DNA of 8,551 nucleotides from DASRVA01 sp050732935 (GTDB lineage Bacteria; Gemmatimonadota; Gemmatimonadetes; JACCXV01; JAHWKZ01), in the NCBI GenBank assembly GCA_050732935.1, contig JBOHRW010000044.1, positions 1 through 8,551 on the forward strand, given 5' to 3'. Shown one piece after another: positions 1 to 5,206 of the stretch. Position numbers and translations under genes: made by a program. Below the pieces are notes generated by a model. The model had not been told where the DNA came from and made no database searches. It saw only the letters and a program-made list of their open reading frames with translations. Position 1 is the stretch's first letter; every line of letters starts with the position of its first letter.

Positions 1-147
1 CGTGGGATCGGAGATCGGCTCGGAGCGAGTCAGATCCCGGGCGAGCAACCGGCGGATATACTCGGCGAGCGAGATGCCAAGCTCCCCTGCCCTCTTCCGC
101 GCCCGGTTCCGGAGCTCCCGGTCCAGCGTGATCTGAGTTCGTATCAT
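1..147 (-). CDS. Partial ribbon-helix-helix antitoxin (VapB/CopG-like), 3' end outside window
   Basis: The reverse strand encodes 49 residues before the window edge, starting MIRTQITLDRELRNRARKRA and continuing with GISLAEYIRRLLARDL. A short beta-strand (TQITLD) followed by two helices and an S-x-AEYIR segment is the layout of RHH antitoxins, which bind DNA as dimers and neutralise a partner, usually a PIN-domain VapC. Its partner would lie beyond the left edge and cannot be seen. The start is the ATG at 147-145; a perfect palindrome containing a TATAAT lies just upstream (154-167), so the transcript may have almost no leader. The Phd/VapC operon upstream on the same strand ends 59 bases away. 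Family assignment is by fold pattern; the exact subfamily is unknown. Confidence 0.75.
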   Translation of the reverse strand, partial: MIRTQITLDRELRNRARKRAGELGISLAEYIRRLLARDLTRSEPISDPT

Positions 148-153
148 GATTGC

Positions 154-167
154 TACATTATAATGTA
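154..167 (-). promoter_or_regulatory. Palindromic operator with -10 box for the edge antitoxin
   Basis: TACATTATAATGTA is a perfect 14-base palindrome located 6 bases upstream of the antitoxin ATG. It contains TATAAT on the reverse strand (162-157), placed to give a transcript starting within a few bases of the ATG. RHH antitoxins typically bind such palindromes to repress their own operon. I do not see a good -35 box at the usual distance, so the promoter call is weaker than the palindrome itself. Confidence 0.55.
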
Positions 168-206
168 TAACCGACGAGACGCCAGGAACCGGGACGCGGC
201 TCGATG

Positions 207-620
207 CTATGGTCGCGCGTCGAGGACGGCCAGGTGCCCTCCTTTGCCGTACCGGATGATGCGTTCATCCCGAGTGGCGAGGCGGACTCCCATCACCCGC
301 GCGCCCGCGATGAGGATACGGTCGGCTGGATCGCCATGTGGAGAGTCGGGCAGGCGTGTGCTTTCGATGGCGATTTCAGGAGAAAGATCCAGAAGCCGCG
401 TACCCGGCGCGCGAAGGGCGAGTTGGACCCACTCTTCCACGGAATGTGACAGGCTGATCCGACCCCTGGCCTCGAGCGTCGCGACTTCCCATACCGAGAT
501 TGCCGAAACAAGGACTTCGCCGCGCCGACTCGACGCATCTATCTGATGGATAGCATCGTCCGATAGCTGGCTCTCCGTTCCCTCGACGACCCAGATCCAG
601 ACGTGGGTGTCGAGGATCAA
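207..620 (-). CDS. vapC: VapC-type PIN-domain toxin (putative ribonuclease)
   Basis: This 137-residue protein has the full PIN-domain pattern of a type II VapC toxin, a Mg-dependent RNase that cleaves tRNA or rRNA. Visible acidic residues are D4 in MILDTHVWIW, E45 in ISVWEVATLE, D100 in GDPADRILIAGA and D118 in LATRDERI, so the catalytic set looks complete. The start is a TTG at 620-618; an AGGAG overlapping the upstream antitoxin's stop and a purine-rich GAGAGAGGGG precede it. The Phd-like antitoxin gene ends 18 bases upstream on the same strand, giving antitoxin-then-toxin order. The THVWIW start and the Phd partner point to the VapC subgroup usually paired with Phd/YefM antitoxins. Length is normal for the family. 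Confidence 0.9.
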   Translation of the reverse strand: MILDTHVWIWVVEGTESQLSDDAIHQIDASSRRGEVLVSAISVWEVATLEARGRISLSHSVEEWVQLALRAPGTRLLDLSPEIAIESTRLPDSPHGDPADRILIAGARVMGVRLATRDERIIRYGKGGHLAVLDARP

Positions 621-638
621 ACCCCTCTCTCGCGCTCC

Positions 639-953
639 TCAAGCATCCGCGTCCCACTCCTCACCGGTGGGAGCGATGATGTCGCCGTGCACCGTTACCG
701 TGCCGGCGAGAAAGCCGAATATCCGTTCTGCCTCCGCGTCTTCCTCGAAAGGCGTGAGCTTGGCGATCGGCTTCCCATACCGGGTGATCACGATTTCCTC
801 GCGGGCCTGGACGACACGGTCGAGGTACCCGTGCCAACCGTTCTTCATCTCGCTGGACGAAACCGTCCGAGACGCGCGTTTCTTGTGAGCGTTAACCGGT
901 GCCTCCCGGTTCAGTATAGCACTGTGTTGTCCCAGATAAGTTGGACAACCCAA
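639..953 (-). CDS. Phd/YefM-family antitoxin, start uncertain
   Basis: The conserved Phd/YefM core is clear: RTVSSSEMKNGWHGYLDRV, then EEIVITRYGKPIAKLTPFEE, followed by an acidic C-terminal tail that would wrap the toxin. It sits directly upstream of vapC, so it is the cognate antitoxin and probable autorepressor. The start is problematic. The given coordinate uses a TTG at 953, but that puts about 30 non-family residues in front of the core and overlaps an inverted repeat and a TATACT -10-like box (913-918). A good ribosome binding site, GGGAGG at 907-902, sits 5 bases before codon 896-894, which reads GTT rather than GTG or ATG. The next in-frame ATG, at 848, would cut into the conserved core. 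Either the start codon has been lost or initiation is unusual. Confidence 0.8.
   Translation of the reverse strand: MGCPTYLGQHSAILNREAPVNAHKKRASRTVSSSEMKNGWHGYLDRVVQAREEIVITRYGKPIAKLTPFEEDAEAERIFGFLAGTVTVHGDIIAPTGEEWDADA
926..949. repeat. Inverted repeat upstream of the Phd antitoxin
   Basis: GTTGTCC (926-932) and GGACAAC (943-949) are perfect 7-base inverted arms separated by 10 bases, between the PHP gene stop and the Phd/YefM gene. It could be an operator for the antitoxin, a hairpin, or the last trace of an insertion-sequence end. No U-rich tract follows on either strand, so a rho-independent terminator is unlikely. A TATACT on the reverse strand at 918-913 lies just downstream in the antitoxin direction. 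Confidence 0.5.
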
Positions 954-962
954 GCCCTCCCG

Positions 963-2273
963 TCAAGGAGCCGCGTCCCGGCGCCCGGCCTCCGACGGCA
1001 CGACCGGCTGAACCCACGCCGCCTCCACCTCACCCACGCCCGCGACCGGCGCGTTCTCCTTCACCTTCGAGGAGATCACCTTCGCCCGCACGTAGAGCTC
1101 GTCGCCCAGAAACCGGTACTCGGCGCGCGGGCCCTCGATCTCGGCGAAGGTCAACCCGATCTCCTCGGGGCGATCGGCGTGGACCGATGTTCCGATGAAC
1201 CGCGTCCGGTAGGTCACCCCCTCCTCCGGGCGGATCACGACGACGAGCCGGTCGTCTTCCCGTTGGATCGAATCGAGCTCGACCCCGCTCGAGGCGTAGA
1301 AATCCCCCGCCACCATTGCCCGGATCAGGGCCTCGGTCGAGAGCGTGTCCGCGGCGACGACCACCCACCCGCGGCCGGGGCGCGCCCCGCCGGGGCCGCT
1401 TCCATGATAGTTGTGCGTGTCGTCGGTACCGACGCCGTAGAGGATGCCCGCTCCCCGACGGAGCCGGTCCATGAGCGCCAGATCCCACAGCCGATCGGTG
1501 CTCGGATGCAGCGAGTCGCCAGCGTTGTGGACCAGGAAGTGGCCGTTGTAGACCTCGAAGAACGCCGCCCCCTCGGGATCGACGGCGGGCATGCCCGCCA
1601 GGTGCTCCGCCTCGATCGCCCACACGTAGTTCGGGTGGTTGACCTGGGCGAAGACCAGCCGGCCGCTCGTCCGCCCCTGCTCCCTGACCGCAAGGACATC
1701 GTTGGCGATGACCTCGGCGACGCTGTTTCCCCCCTGCGGCGGGATCGTCTCCACCAGGTTGGCCCCGTTGACGTGGATCTGCTTGTCCTCGAAGGAGTCG
1801 CTGATCTCCTCGCCCGGAACGAGGAGGAACCGGTTCGGCTCCTCGAATCGTGGCGCGATCTCGGACGGCGGCCGCAGCCGGACCTGGAGCGTGTCGCGAA
1901 CCTCACGGGTCTCGATCCAATCCTCCCCCATCACCTCGCGAACCCGCTCCAGGCTCGCGCCCCGCTCCTCGGCCACGGCCACGTCGATCCACCGGATCTC
2001 GTCGGGGAGGATGTTGTGATCGGTCATGGCCAGGAAGTGGTAGCCGTGGCGCCGGTACCAGTCGATAGCGAGCTCGGGGAACTGGTCGCCGTCACTCCAC
2101 AGGCTATGGGTGTGGAGGTTCCCCTTCCACCAGCGGGGGGCTGCGCTCTCCGAAGCCGGCTCCTGGGCGATCATCTGTGCCGCGGTCACCCCCCGCTCCT
2201 GGGCGATCATCGGTGCCGCCGCCACCGCCGACACGGCGAGGACGGCCAGCGCCCGCGACCTACCCCGCGACAT
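963..2273 (-). CDS. Secreted PHP-domain metal-dependent phosphohydrolase
   Basis: This 436-residue protein has a PHP (polymerase and histidinol phosphatase) fold, a metal-dependent phosphoesterase domain. Visible metal-ligand motifs are HTH at 54-56 with D61, TDHN at 84-87, GEE at 154-156, H167, NHPNY at 212-216 and GTDDTHNY at 282-289, so the site appears complete. Residues 1-25 (MSRGRSRALAVLAVSAVAAA and onward) form a basic, hydrophobic signal peptide, so it is probably exported. The ATG at 2273 was chosen because GGGGAGG lies 6 bases before it and it places the signal peptide at the N-terminus; an in-frame TTG at 2315 has neither. Residues 22-38 carry a 12-residue tandem repeat (MIAQE twice). 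The physiological substrate is unknown. It shares no operon with the TA genes; the antitoxin behind it appears to have its own promoter. Confidence 0.88.
   Translation of the reverse strand: MSRGRSRALAVLAVSAVAAAPMIAQERGVTAAQMIAQEPASESAAPRWWKGNLHTHSLWSDGDQFPELAIDWYRRHGYHFLAMTDHNILPDEIRWIDVAVAEERGASLERVREVMGEDWIETREVRDTLQVRLRPPSEIAPRFEEPNRFLLVPGEEISDSFEDKQIHVNGANLVETIPPQGGNSVAEVIANDVLAVREQGRTSGRLVFAQVNHPNYVWAIEAEHLAGMPAVDPEGAAFFEVYNGHFLVHNAGDSLHPSTDRLWDLALMDRLRRGAGILYGVGTDDTHNYHGSGPGGARPGRGWVVVAADTLSTEALIRAMVAGDFYASSGVELDSIQREDDRLVVVIRPEEGVTYRTRFIGTSVHADRPEEIGLTFAEIEGPRAEYRFLGDELYVRAKVISSKVKENAPVAGVGEVEAAWVQPVVPSEAGRRDAAP
2159..2220 (-). repeat. 36-base-period tandem duplication inside the PHP signal region
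   Basis: GCTCCTGGGCGATCAT occurs at 2159-2174 and again at 2195-2210, a 36-base period, with similarity continuing past each copy. The encoded peptide repeats MIAQE every 12 residues just after the hydrophobic core of the signal peptide, so the duplication is in frame and lengthens the mature N-terminus or moves the cleavage site. Confidence 0.8.
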
Positions 2274-2390
2274 CGCTCGCCTCCCCGTCTCCTCGGCCCG
2301 GCATGATGGGCTCAATGTAGCAGCGCCGGTCGCCGTAATCCCCCAGCCGGCCTCTTGCCGCTGTACTCGGCAACGAGACCACGACCTGCC

Positions 2391-2456
2391 CAGGCTGGGG
2401 ATCTCCTGGAGCGCGAGCTGGGTCGGGTTGTTGCCGTAGCGGGTGTAGAGCGCTAA
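2391..2456 (-). pseudogene. Fragment of a Cys/Met-metabolism PLP enzyme (possible)
   Basis: On the reverse strand, from about 2456 to 2391, the frame reads RRLALYTRYGNNPTQLALQE and then IPSLG. Y-x-R-Y-G-N-(N)-P-T-x-x-x-L is the hallmark phosphate-binding segment near the N-terminus of cystathionine gamma-synthase / O-acetylhomoserine sulfhydrylase type enzymes. No start codon, no flanking domain and no continuation after about 22 residues are present, so this is at most a scrap left by deletion. It lies between the PHP gene and the nucleotidyltransferase promoter. The match rests on one short motif, so confidence is limited. Confidence 0.4.
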
Positions 2457-2489
2457 CCGTCGTCCCTGGTCTCCTGTTTCTCGAACAAC

Positions 2490-2518
2490 TTGATGAGCCT
2501 CTTCAAAGTGATTATAAT
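2490..2518 (+). promoter_or_regulatory. Sigma70-like promoter of the nucleotidyltransferase/XRE operon
   Basis: TTGATG (2490-2495) and TATAAT (2513-2518) are separated by exactly 17 bases, the best vegetative promoter match in the window. The predicted transcript starts near 2525. This explains the local AT-rich stretch and excludes the TTG at 2490 as a start codon, because it is part of the -35 box. Confidence 0.75.
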
Positions 2519-2567
2519 CAATAGTGCATTTACTGCATATCGAACTTTTCGGGAGGCGGGTATCAAC

Positions 2568-3254
2568 GTGGGTTCCGAATTTCGTGCAGTGTTAGAGGTG
2601 GCGGCGCGTCTGCAAGAAGTGGTGCCCGACGCTGTGCTGGTAGGGGAATCCGCCGCGGCACATCACGCCGGCCACCGGATTTCTCTGGATGACGATCATA
2701 CGTTGAGCGATCTCCAGGGCAGGTTCGACGAGGTCCTCGTCGCCCTGGAGCAGACGGAGGGTTGGGTGACGTCGCGGATCCGCCCACAGGTTCTGATCCT
2801 GGGGAGTCTGGACGGCGTCGAGACCGGCATCCGCCAGCTCATCCGCCGCCGACCTCTCGAGGTCGAGCAAATCACGGTCGGCGACCGAATGCTCAGGGTT
2901 CCAACCCTTGAAGAGATCCTCCGGATCAAGTCCTGGCTCATCCTGCGTCGAAACGCGACACGCGACTATCTGGATGTCGTGGCGCTGGCCGAGCGAATGG
3001 ATCTCCTCGATGCCGCGCGAGTGATCCTCAGGATGGACGAATATTACGAGGATCAGATCGGGCCCGGCGGGAGGCGAGTGGCGACTCAGCTCGCCAAACA
3101 ACTCGCCGACCCCGCGCCCTACGACCTGTCAGAGGTCGATTTGGGTCACTACCGGGAGCTCCAGGGACGATGGCGGGATTGGGACAATGTGGTCGAAGCG
3201 GCTCGCCGACTCGCGGCGAAGATTCTGGATCTCCTTGCCGCGGGGGCCGGATGA
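2568..3254 (+). CDS. AbiEii/MNT-like nucleotidyltransferase protein, probable toxin of an NTase/XRE pair
   Basis: A 228-residue protein starting at GTG 2568, about 11 bases after GGGAGG and downstream of the predicted transcription start. Residues 22-46 read VLVGESAAAHHAGHR then SLDDDH, resembling the G-[GS]...D-x-D active-site strand-turn of nucleotidyltransferase-fold proteins (AbiEii, MNT, MenT); the second glycine of the usual GG/GS is E here. Further on are LILGSLDGVETG, LRVPTLEEILRIKSWLILRR and NATRDYLDVVALAERM, the helical half typical of AbiEii-like proteins, whose members modify tRNA or proteins with nucleotides. The next gene, an XRE regulator, overlaps the stop by ATGA, implying coupled translation and a TA role. 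The toxin role is inferred from context; the target is unknown. Confidence 0.75.
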   Translation: MGSEFRAVLEVAARLQEVVPDAVLVGESAAAHHAGHRISLDDDHTLSDLQGRFDEVLVALEQTEGWVTSRIRPQVLILGSLDGVETGIRQLIRRRPLEVEQITVGDRMLRVPTLEEILRIKSWLILRRNATRDYLDVVALAERMDLLDAARVILRMDEYYEDQIGPGGRRVATQLAKQLADPAPYDLSEVDLGHYRELQGRWRDWDNVVEAARRLAAKILDLLAAGAG

Positions 3255-3742
3255 TGCGGTTCCGGCACCTCGACTACCCCGCCAGTACGGCGGTTGCCAA
3301 CCTCGGTCCGGCGGCGATCGACGCTTTGCTCGAACGGGGCGATCTCGAGACGTGGTTGCCTCTTCTGCGCGTGATCGCGCGCGAGCCCTTCGGCCCGACG
3401 GCCGATACGGTGCTTCGCCTGTGCGACGCGCACCCGATGTACGGCACGTCTGCTCTCTGGAGCGCATGGATCGAGCGCCTACGCAGCGGGTCGGGACCGA
3501 AGACGACGACGCTGGCGGAAGCACGGATGCGAGCCGCACTGACCCAGGCCCAGGTCGCCGAGCGGCTGGGGATCGGGCAGTCGGATGTGTCCAAGCTCGA
3601 GAGACGGGGGGACGCGCGGCTCTCGACGCTGCGGGCATACGCCCGGGCGATCGGGGCACGCCTCGACGTGACGATCCTGGGACGGGACGATGACGCACCT
3701 CAAGACCTTCGGCTCACCCGGTCTCATCGAGGAACTCCTTGA
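3251..3742 (+). CDS. XRE-family helix-turn-helix antitoxin/regulator
   Basis: A 163-residue protein whose C-terminal half (about 89-141) is an XRE/Cro-type HTH: LAEARMRAALTQAQVAERLG, then GIGQSDVSKLERRGDARLS, LRAYARAIGARLDV. The N-terminal 80 residues (RFRHLDYPASTAVANLGPAA and on) are not a family I recognise and probably bind the toxin. The start is the ATG at 3251 (ATGATG), overlapping the nucleotidyltransferase TGA as ATGA, so the two genes are an operon and probably translationally coupled. Toxin-first order is less usual than antitoxin-first and contrasts with the second nucleotidyltransferase module at 7422-8268. The C-terminal tail is rich in D, R and T and looks disordered. It likely represses the promoter at 2490-2518. 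Confidence 0.82.
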   Translation: MMRFRHLDYPASTAVANLGPAAIDALLERGDLETWLPLLRVIAREPFGPTADTVLRLCDAHPMYGTSALWSAWIERLRSGSGPKTTTLAEARMRAALTQAQVAERLGIGQSDVSKLERRGDARLSTLRAYARAIGARLDVTILGRDDDAPQDLRLTRSHRGTP

Positions 3743-3781
3743 TCATCAGGACCGGACACCCCGGCCCGGTTCATTGCTATT

Positions 3782-3980
3782 TCATGAAGGAAAGTCGACG
3801 TTGACCGAGATCAGCCGCGTTCGTTCGCCGCGCCGGGAGATGATGGCGGACCGATACTTATTTGCGATCACGCCTATGACGATCGCTTCCGGGGCTCGTC
3901 TTCTGTGCGCGCCGGAATCTCCACGCGCATCTCGTCCAGCTAAAGGAACTGAGCCTATACCAAAGAAATTGACCAAGTGC
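3782..3980 (-). pseudogene. brnT: Decayed BrnT-type toxin gene
   Basis: Read in two reverse-strand frames, the segment gives ISLV*AQFL*LDEMR, then VEIPARTEDEPR, then (after a frame change at about 3881-3889) IVIGVIANKYRSAII, SRRGERTRLISV. This fits the BrnT pattern of a W/L-D, EIPARTEDEPR, VIG, SA-x-I, RGE-x-x-R-I-ISVR series. Two in-frame TAG codons (3957-3955 and 3942-3940) stand where Glu and Trp are expected, the frame changes once, the N-terminal 20-30 residues are absent, and similarity ends abruptly after ISV at about 3803. BrnT is a RelE-fold ribonuclease toxin normally followed by BrnA. No BrnA is visible. It is clearly non-functional. The match is from memory of family consensus, not a search. 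Confidence 0.65.
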
Positions 3981-4009
3981 AACGAAGTCCCGCCGAATTC
4001 CGGGCCCAG

Positions 4010-4334
4010 GGCATGCGTCGCCGCACACGGGCTGGCGGAGCTCTACGCGGTCCTCACGACGTTGCCGGTGAGTCCTCGGATCACCGCCGGTCAGGCCCGG
4101 AAACTCATTCGACACAACATCGCGTCACGCATGGATGTCGTCGCTCTGGACGGATCCGATTATCAGGCGGCTATCGAACTGGTGACGAACCTGGGGCTGA
4201 CCGGAGGGATCATATCCGATGCGCTGCATCTCCGGGCGGCCGAGAAAGCCGGGGTCGATCGCCTCATGACCTTCAACCGGAGGGACTTCGAGCGCCTTGC
4301 GGTCGAGACGAGGATCGAGCTGGTCTTCCTCTGA
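4010..4334 (+). pseudogene. VapC PIN toxin lacking its N-terminus
   Basis: From about 4010 the frame reads CVAAHGLAELYAVLTTLPVS, PRITAGQARKLI, then VVALDGSDYQAAIELV, LGLTGGIISDALHLRAAEKA and LMTFNRRDFERL, ending with TGA at 4332-4334. That is the C-terminal two thirds of a PIN-domain VapC, with the conserved Glu (LAE), Asp (SDALH) and the NRRDF tail. The first strand with the nucleophile-coordinating Asp (usual DTN/DTS) is missing. The open frame continues upstream to 3690, but that leader runs through the antisense of the BrnT remnant and the end of the XRE gene and has no PIN features. It and brnT are head to head and both lost their 5' parts at 3981-4010, consistent with one deletion. No antitoxin remains. 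Confidence 0.75.
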
Positions 4335-4340
4335 CCCTGT

Positions 4341-4442
4341 CCCTTCACGCTTCCCAGCATCACGCCCTCGATGTAGTACCGCTGGAGGGCCAGAAAGACG
4401 ACCAGCACCGGCAGCACGGTCAGGACCGAGCCGGCCATCATG
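4341..4442 (-). pseudogene. Sugar ABC permease C-terminal fragment, copy A
   Basis: The reverse strand encodes MMAGSVLTVLPVLVVFLALQ, RYYIEGVMLGSVKG, the last 34 residues of a MalG-type carbohydrate ABC permease, homologous to the gene at 8356-8551. The two differ at about 14 codons, all but two synonymous, so this copy evolved as coding DNA before truncation and probably derives from another permease paralog. It stops at the last permease codon: the stop is replaced by CAG, and the stop of the truncated vapC on the other strand is only 6 bases away. Upstream (4443 onward) similarity is lost and the FitA promoter begins. It has no start and cannot be a functional permease. Confidence 0.85.
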
Positions 4443-4472
4443 CTGCCTCGGCTGTGGTCCAGGCAGTTCGCC

Positions 4473-4501
4473 TTGACGCCAGTGCATGCATGTACTAGGC
4501 T
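4473..4501 (+). promoter_or_regulatory. Promoter of the FitAB-like pair, apparently leaderless
   Basis: TTGACG (4473-4478) and TAGGCT (4496-4501) are 17 bases apart; the -10 is followed after 6 bases by the antitoxin ATG, so transcription should begin at or within a base or two of the start codon. No ribosome binding site precedes the ATG, which agrees with a leaderless mRNA. The -10 box is a weak match. Confidence 0.5.
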
Positions 4502-4516
4502 GAGTGCATGCAGTAC
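4481..4516 (+). repeat. Direct repeats over the FitA promoter and start codon
   Basis: AGTGCATGCATGTAC (4481-4495) and AGTGCATGCAGTAC (4503-4516) are near-identical direct repeats, 22 bases apart start to start, each containing the palindrome TGCATGCA or part of it. The first lies in the promoter spacer and the second covers the antitoxin ATG. They are well placed to be RHH operator half-sites for autorepression. Confidence 0.6.
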
Positions 4517-4750
4517 ACCATCCGGAAGATTCCGGAGCGCCTCGACAGGGCGATCCGCGAGCGCGCCCGCCGCGAGGGGAAAAGCCTCAACCGCGTGACG
4601 ATCGAGGCCCTCATGCAGGCCTTCGGGTTGGACGGCGAGAATCTCAGGCGCCGTGATCTCTCGGATCTCGCCGGCACCTGGAAGGACGATCCGGAGACCG
4701 AGCAAGCGCTGGCCGAGCAGCGACGCATCGAAGTCGATCTCTGGTCATAA
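4508..4750 (+). CDS. FitA/VapB-like ribbon-helix-helix antitoxin
   Basis: An 80-residue protein starting MQYTIRKIPERLDRAIRERA, with an RHH DNA-binding domain at residues 3-40 (beta-strand YTIRKIP, helices with SLNRVTIEAL). The C-terminal half (RRDLSDLAGTWKDDPETEQA, DLWS) is the acidic toxin-binding segment typical of FitA-like antitoxins paired with PIN toxins. It starts at the ATG at 4508, which appears to be at or next to the transcription start. Its TAA stop (4748-4750) overlaps the toxin's expected start codon. It likely neutralises the downstream PIN protein and represses its own promoter through the repeats at 4481-4516. Family assignment is firm; the specific name FitA is by similarity of layout. 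Confidence 0.88.
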   Translation: MQYTIRKIPERLDRAIRERARREGKSLNRVTIEALMQAFGLDGENLRRRDLSDLAGTWKDDPETEQALAEQRRIEVDLWS

Positions 4751-5130
4751 GGCTCACCCTCGACACCAACCGCTACACGGACTTCGCCAGGGGTGACAAG
4801 GCGCTCGCCGATCTGCTCGAGCGCGCCGAGCGCATCCACGTGCCGTTCATCGTGATGGGGGAGTTGCGCGCCGGCTTCGCGGTCGGCCGACGAGGCGCCG
4901 AGAATGAGCGGCGCCTCAAGGAATTCATCGCCAAGCTCGGCGTTGATGTACTTTTCGCCGACGAGGCCACGACGCATCACTACGCCAATCTATTCCGGCA
5001 ACTCCGCGAAGCGGCCCTTCCGATTCCCACCAACGATCTCTGGATCGCGGCACTCGTCGTTCAGCACGACCTCGTCCTCTGCTCCCGCGGCGAGCACTTT
5101 CGAAACCTGCCGCAGATCCCCCTCATCTGA
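4747..5130 (+). CDS. FitB/VapC-like PIN toxin with ATA in place of the start codon
   Basis: Counting from ATA 4747, the 127-residue product reads IRLTLDTNRYTDFARGD, then VPFIVMGELRAGFAVG, LPIPTNDLWIAALVVQHD and CSRGEHFRNLPQIP. PIN acidic residues D6, E39 and D97 are present; the usual fourth Asp (S-R-D-x-H-F) is Gly here, with Glu next to it. The family start would be ATG at 4747-4749, overlapping the antitoxin stop as ATGA. The sequence is ATAA: a G-to-A change converts the antitoxin stop TGA to TAA harmlessly but turns the toxin start into ATA. The next usual start, GTG 4840, would omit the first catalytic Asp. It may be silenced or translated only weakly through AUA initiation and coupling. 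Confidence 0.8.
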   Translation: MRLTLDTNRYTDFARGDKALADLLERAERIHVPFIVMGELRAGFAVGRRGAENERRLKEFIAKLGVDVLFADEATTHHYANLFRQLREAALPIPTNDLWIAALVVQHDLVLCSRGEHFRNLPQIPLI

Positions 5131-5206
5131 ATAGGAGAAGCAGGGCCTCGCGGGATCTCGACCTGGCCTGCTCCTTGCTCCCACTCTACGTTGGCGAAGG
5201 AAGAGA
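5131..5206. other. Short intergenic stretch with an imperfect inverted repeat
   Basis: The gap between the PIN toxin and the Uma2 gene contains AGCAGGGCC (from about 5139) and GGCCTGCT (to about 5173), imperfect inverted arms around a long loop. No T-run follows, so I do not call a terminator. A purine-rich GGAAGAG just before 5207 serves the Uma2 start. Confidence 0.3.

Noticed and set aside
163..546. Plus-strand frames over the first VapC gene
   Set aside because: Shadow frames of the minus-strand PIN gene, with Arg/Ser-rich composition and no motif.
603..2306. Plus-strand 567-residue open frame
   Set aside because: It is the antisense of the PHP and Phd genes. Its product is Arg/Pro/His/Asp-rich low-complexity sequence, no domain is visible, and the opposite strand has clear conserved motifs.
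2490..2567. Upstream TTG start for the nucleotidyltransferase, adding 26 residues
   Set aside because: The TTG is the -35 box of a good promoter whose start site lies downstream, so this codon would not be on the transcript; GTG 2568 follows a Shine-Dalgarno sequence.
3690..4009. N-terminal leader of the open frame that ends as VapC
   Set aside because: It runs through the XRE gene end and the antisense of the BrnT remnant and shows no PIN features; only the part from about 4010 is VapC.
4163..4705. Minus-strand frame of 180 residues containing the permease tail
   Set aside because: Only the 4341-4442 part is permease. The rest is antisense of the FitA-like antitoxin and the truncated vapC.
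5139..5173. Possible terminator hairpin after the FitB-like toxin
   Set aside because: Arms are imperfect, the loop is long and no T-tract follows.
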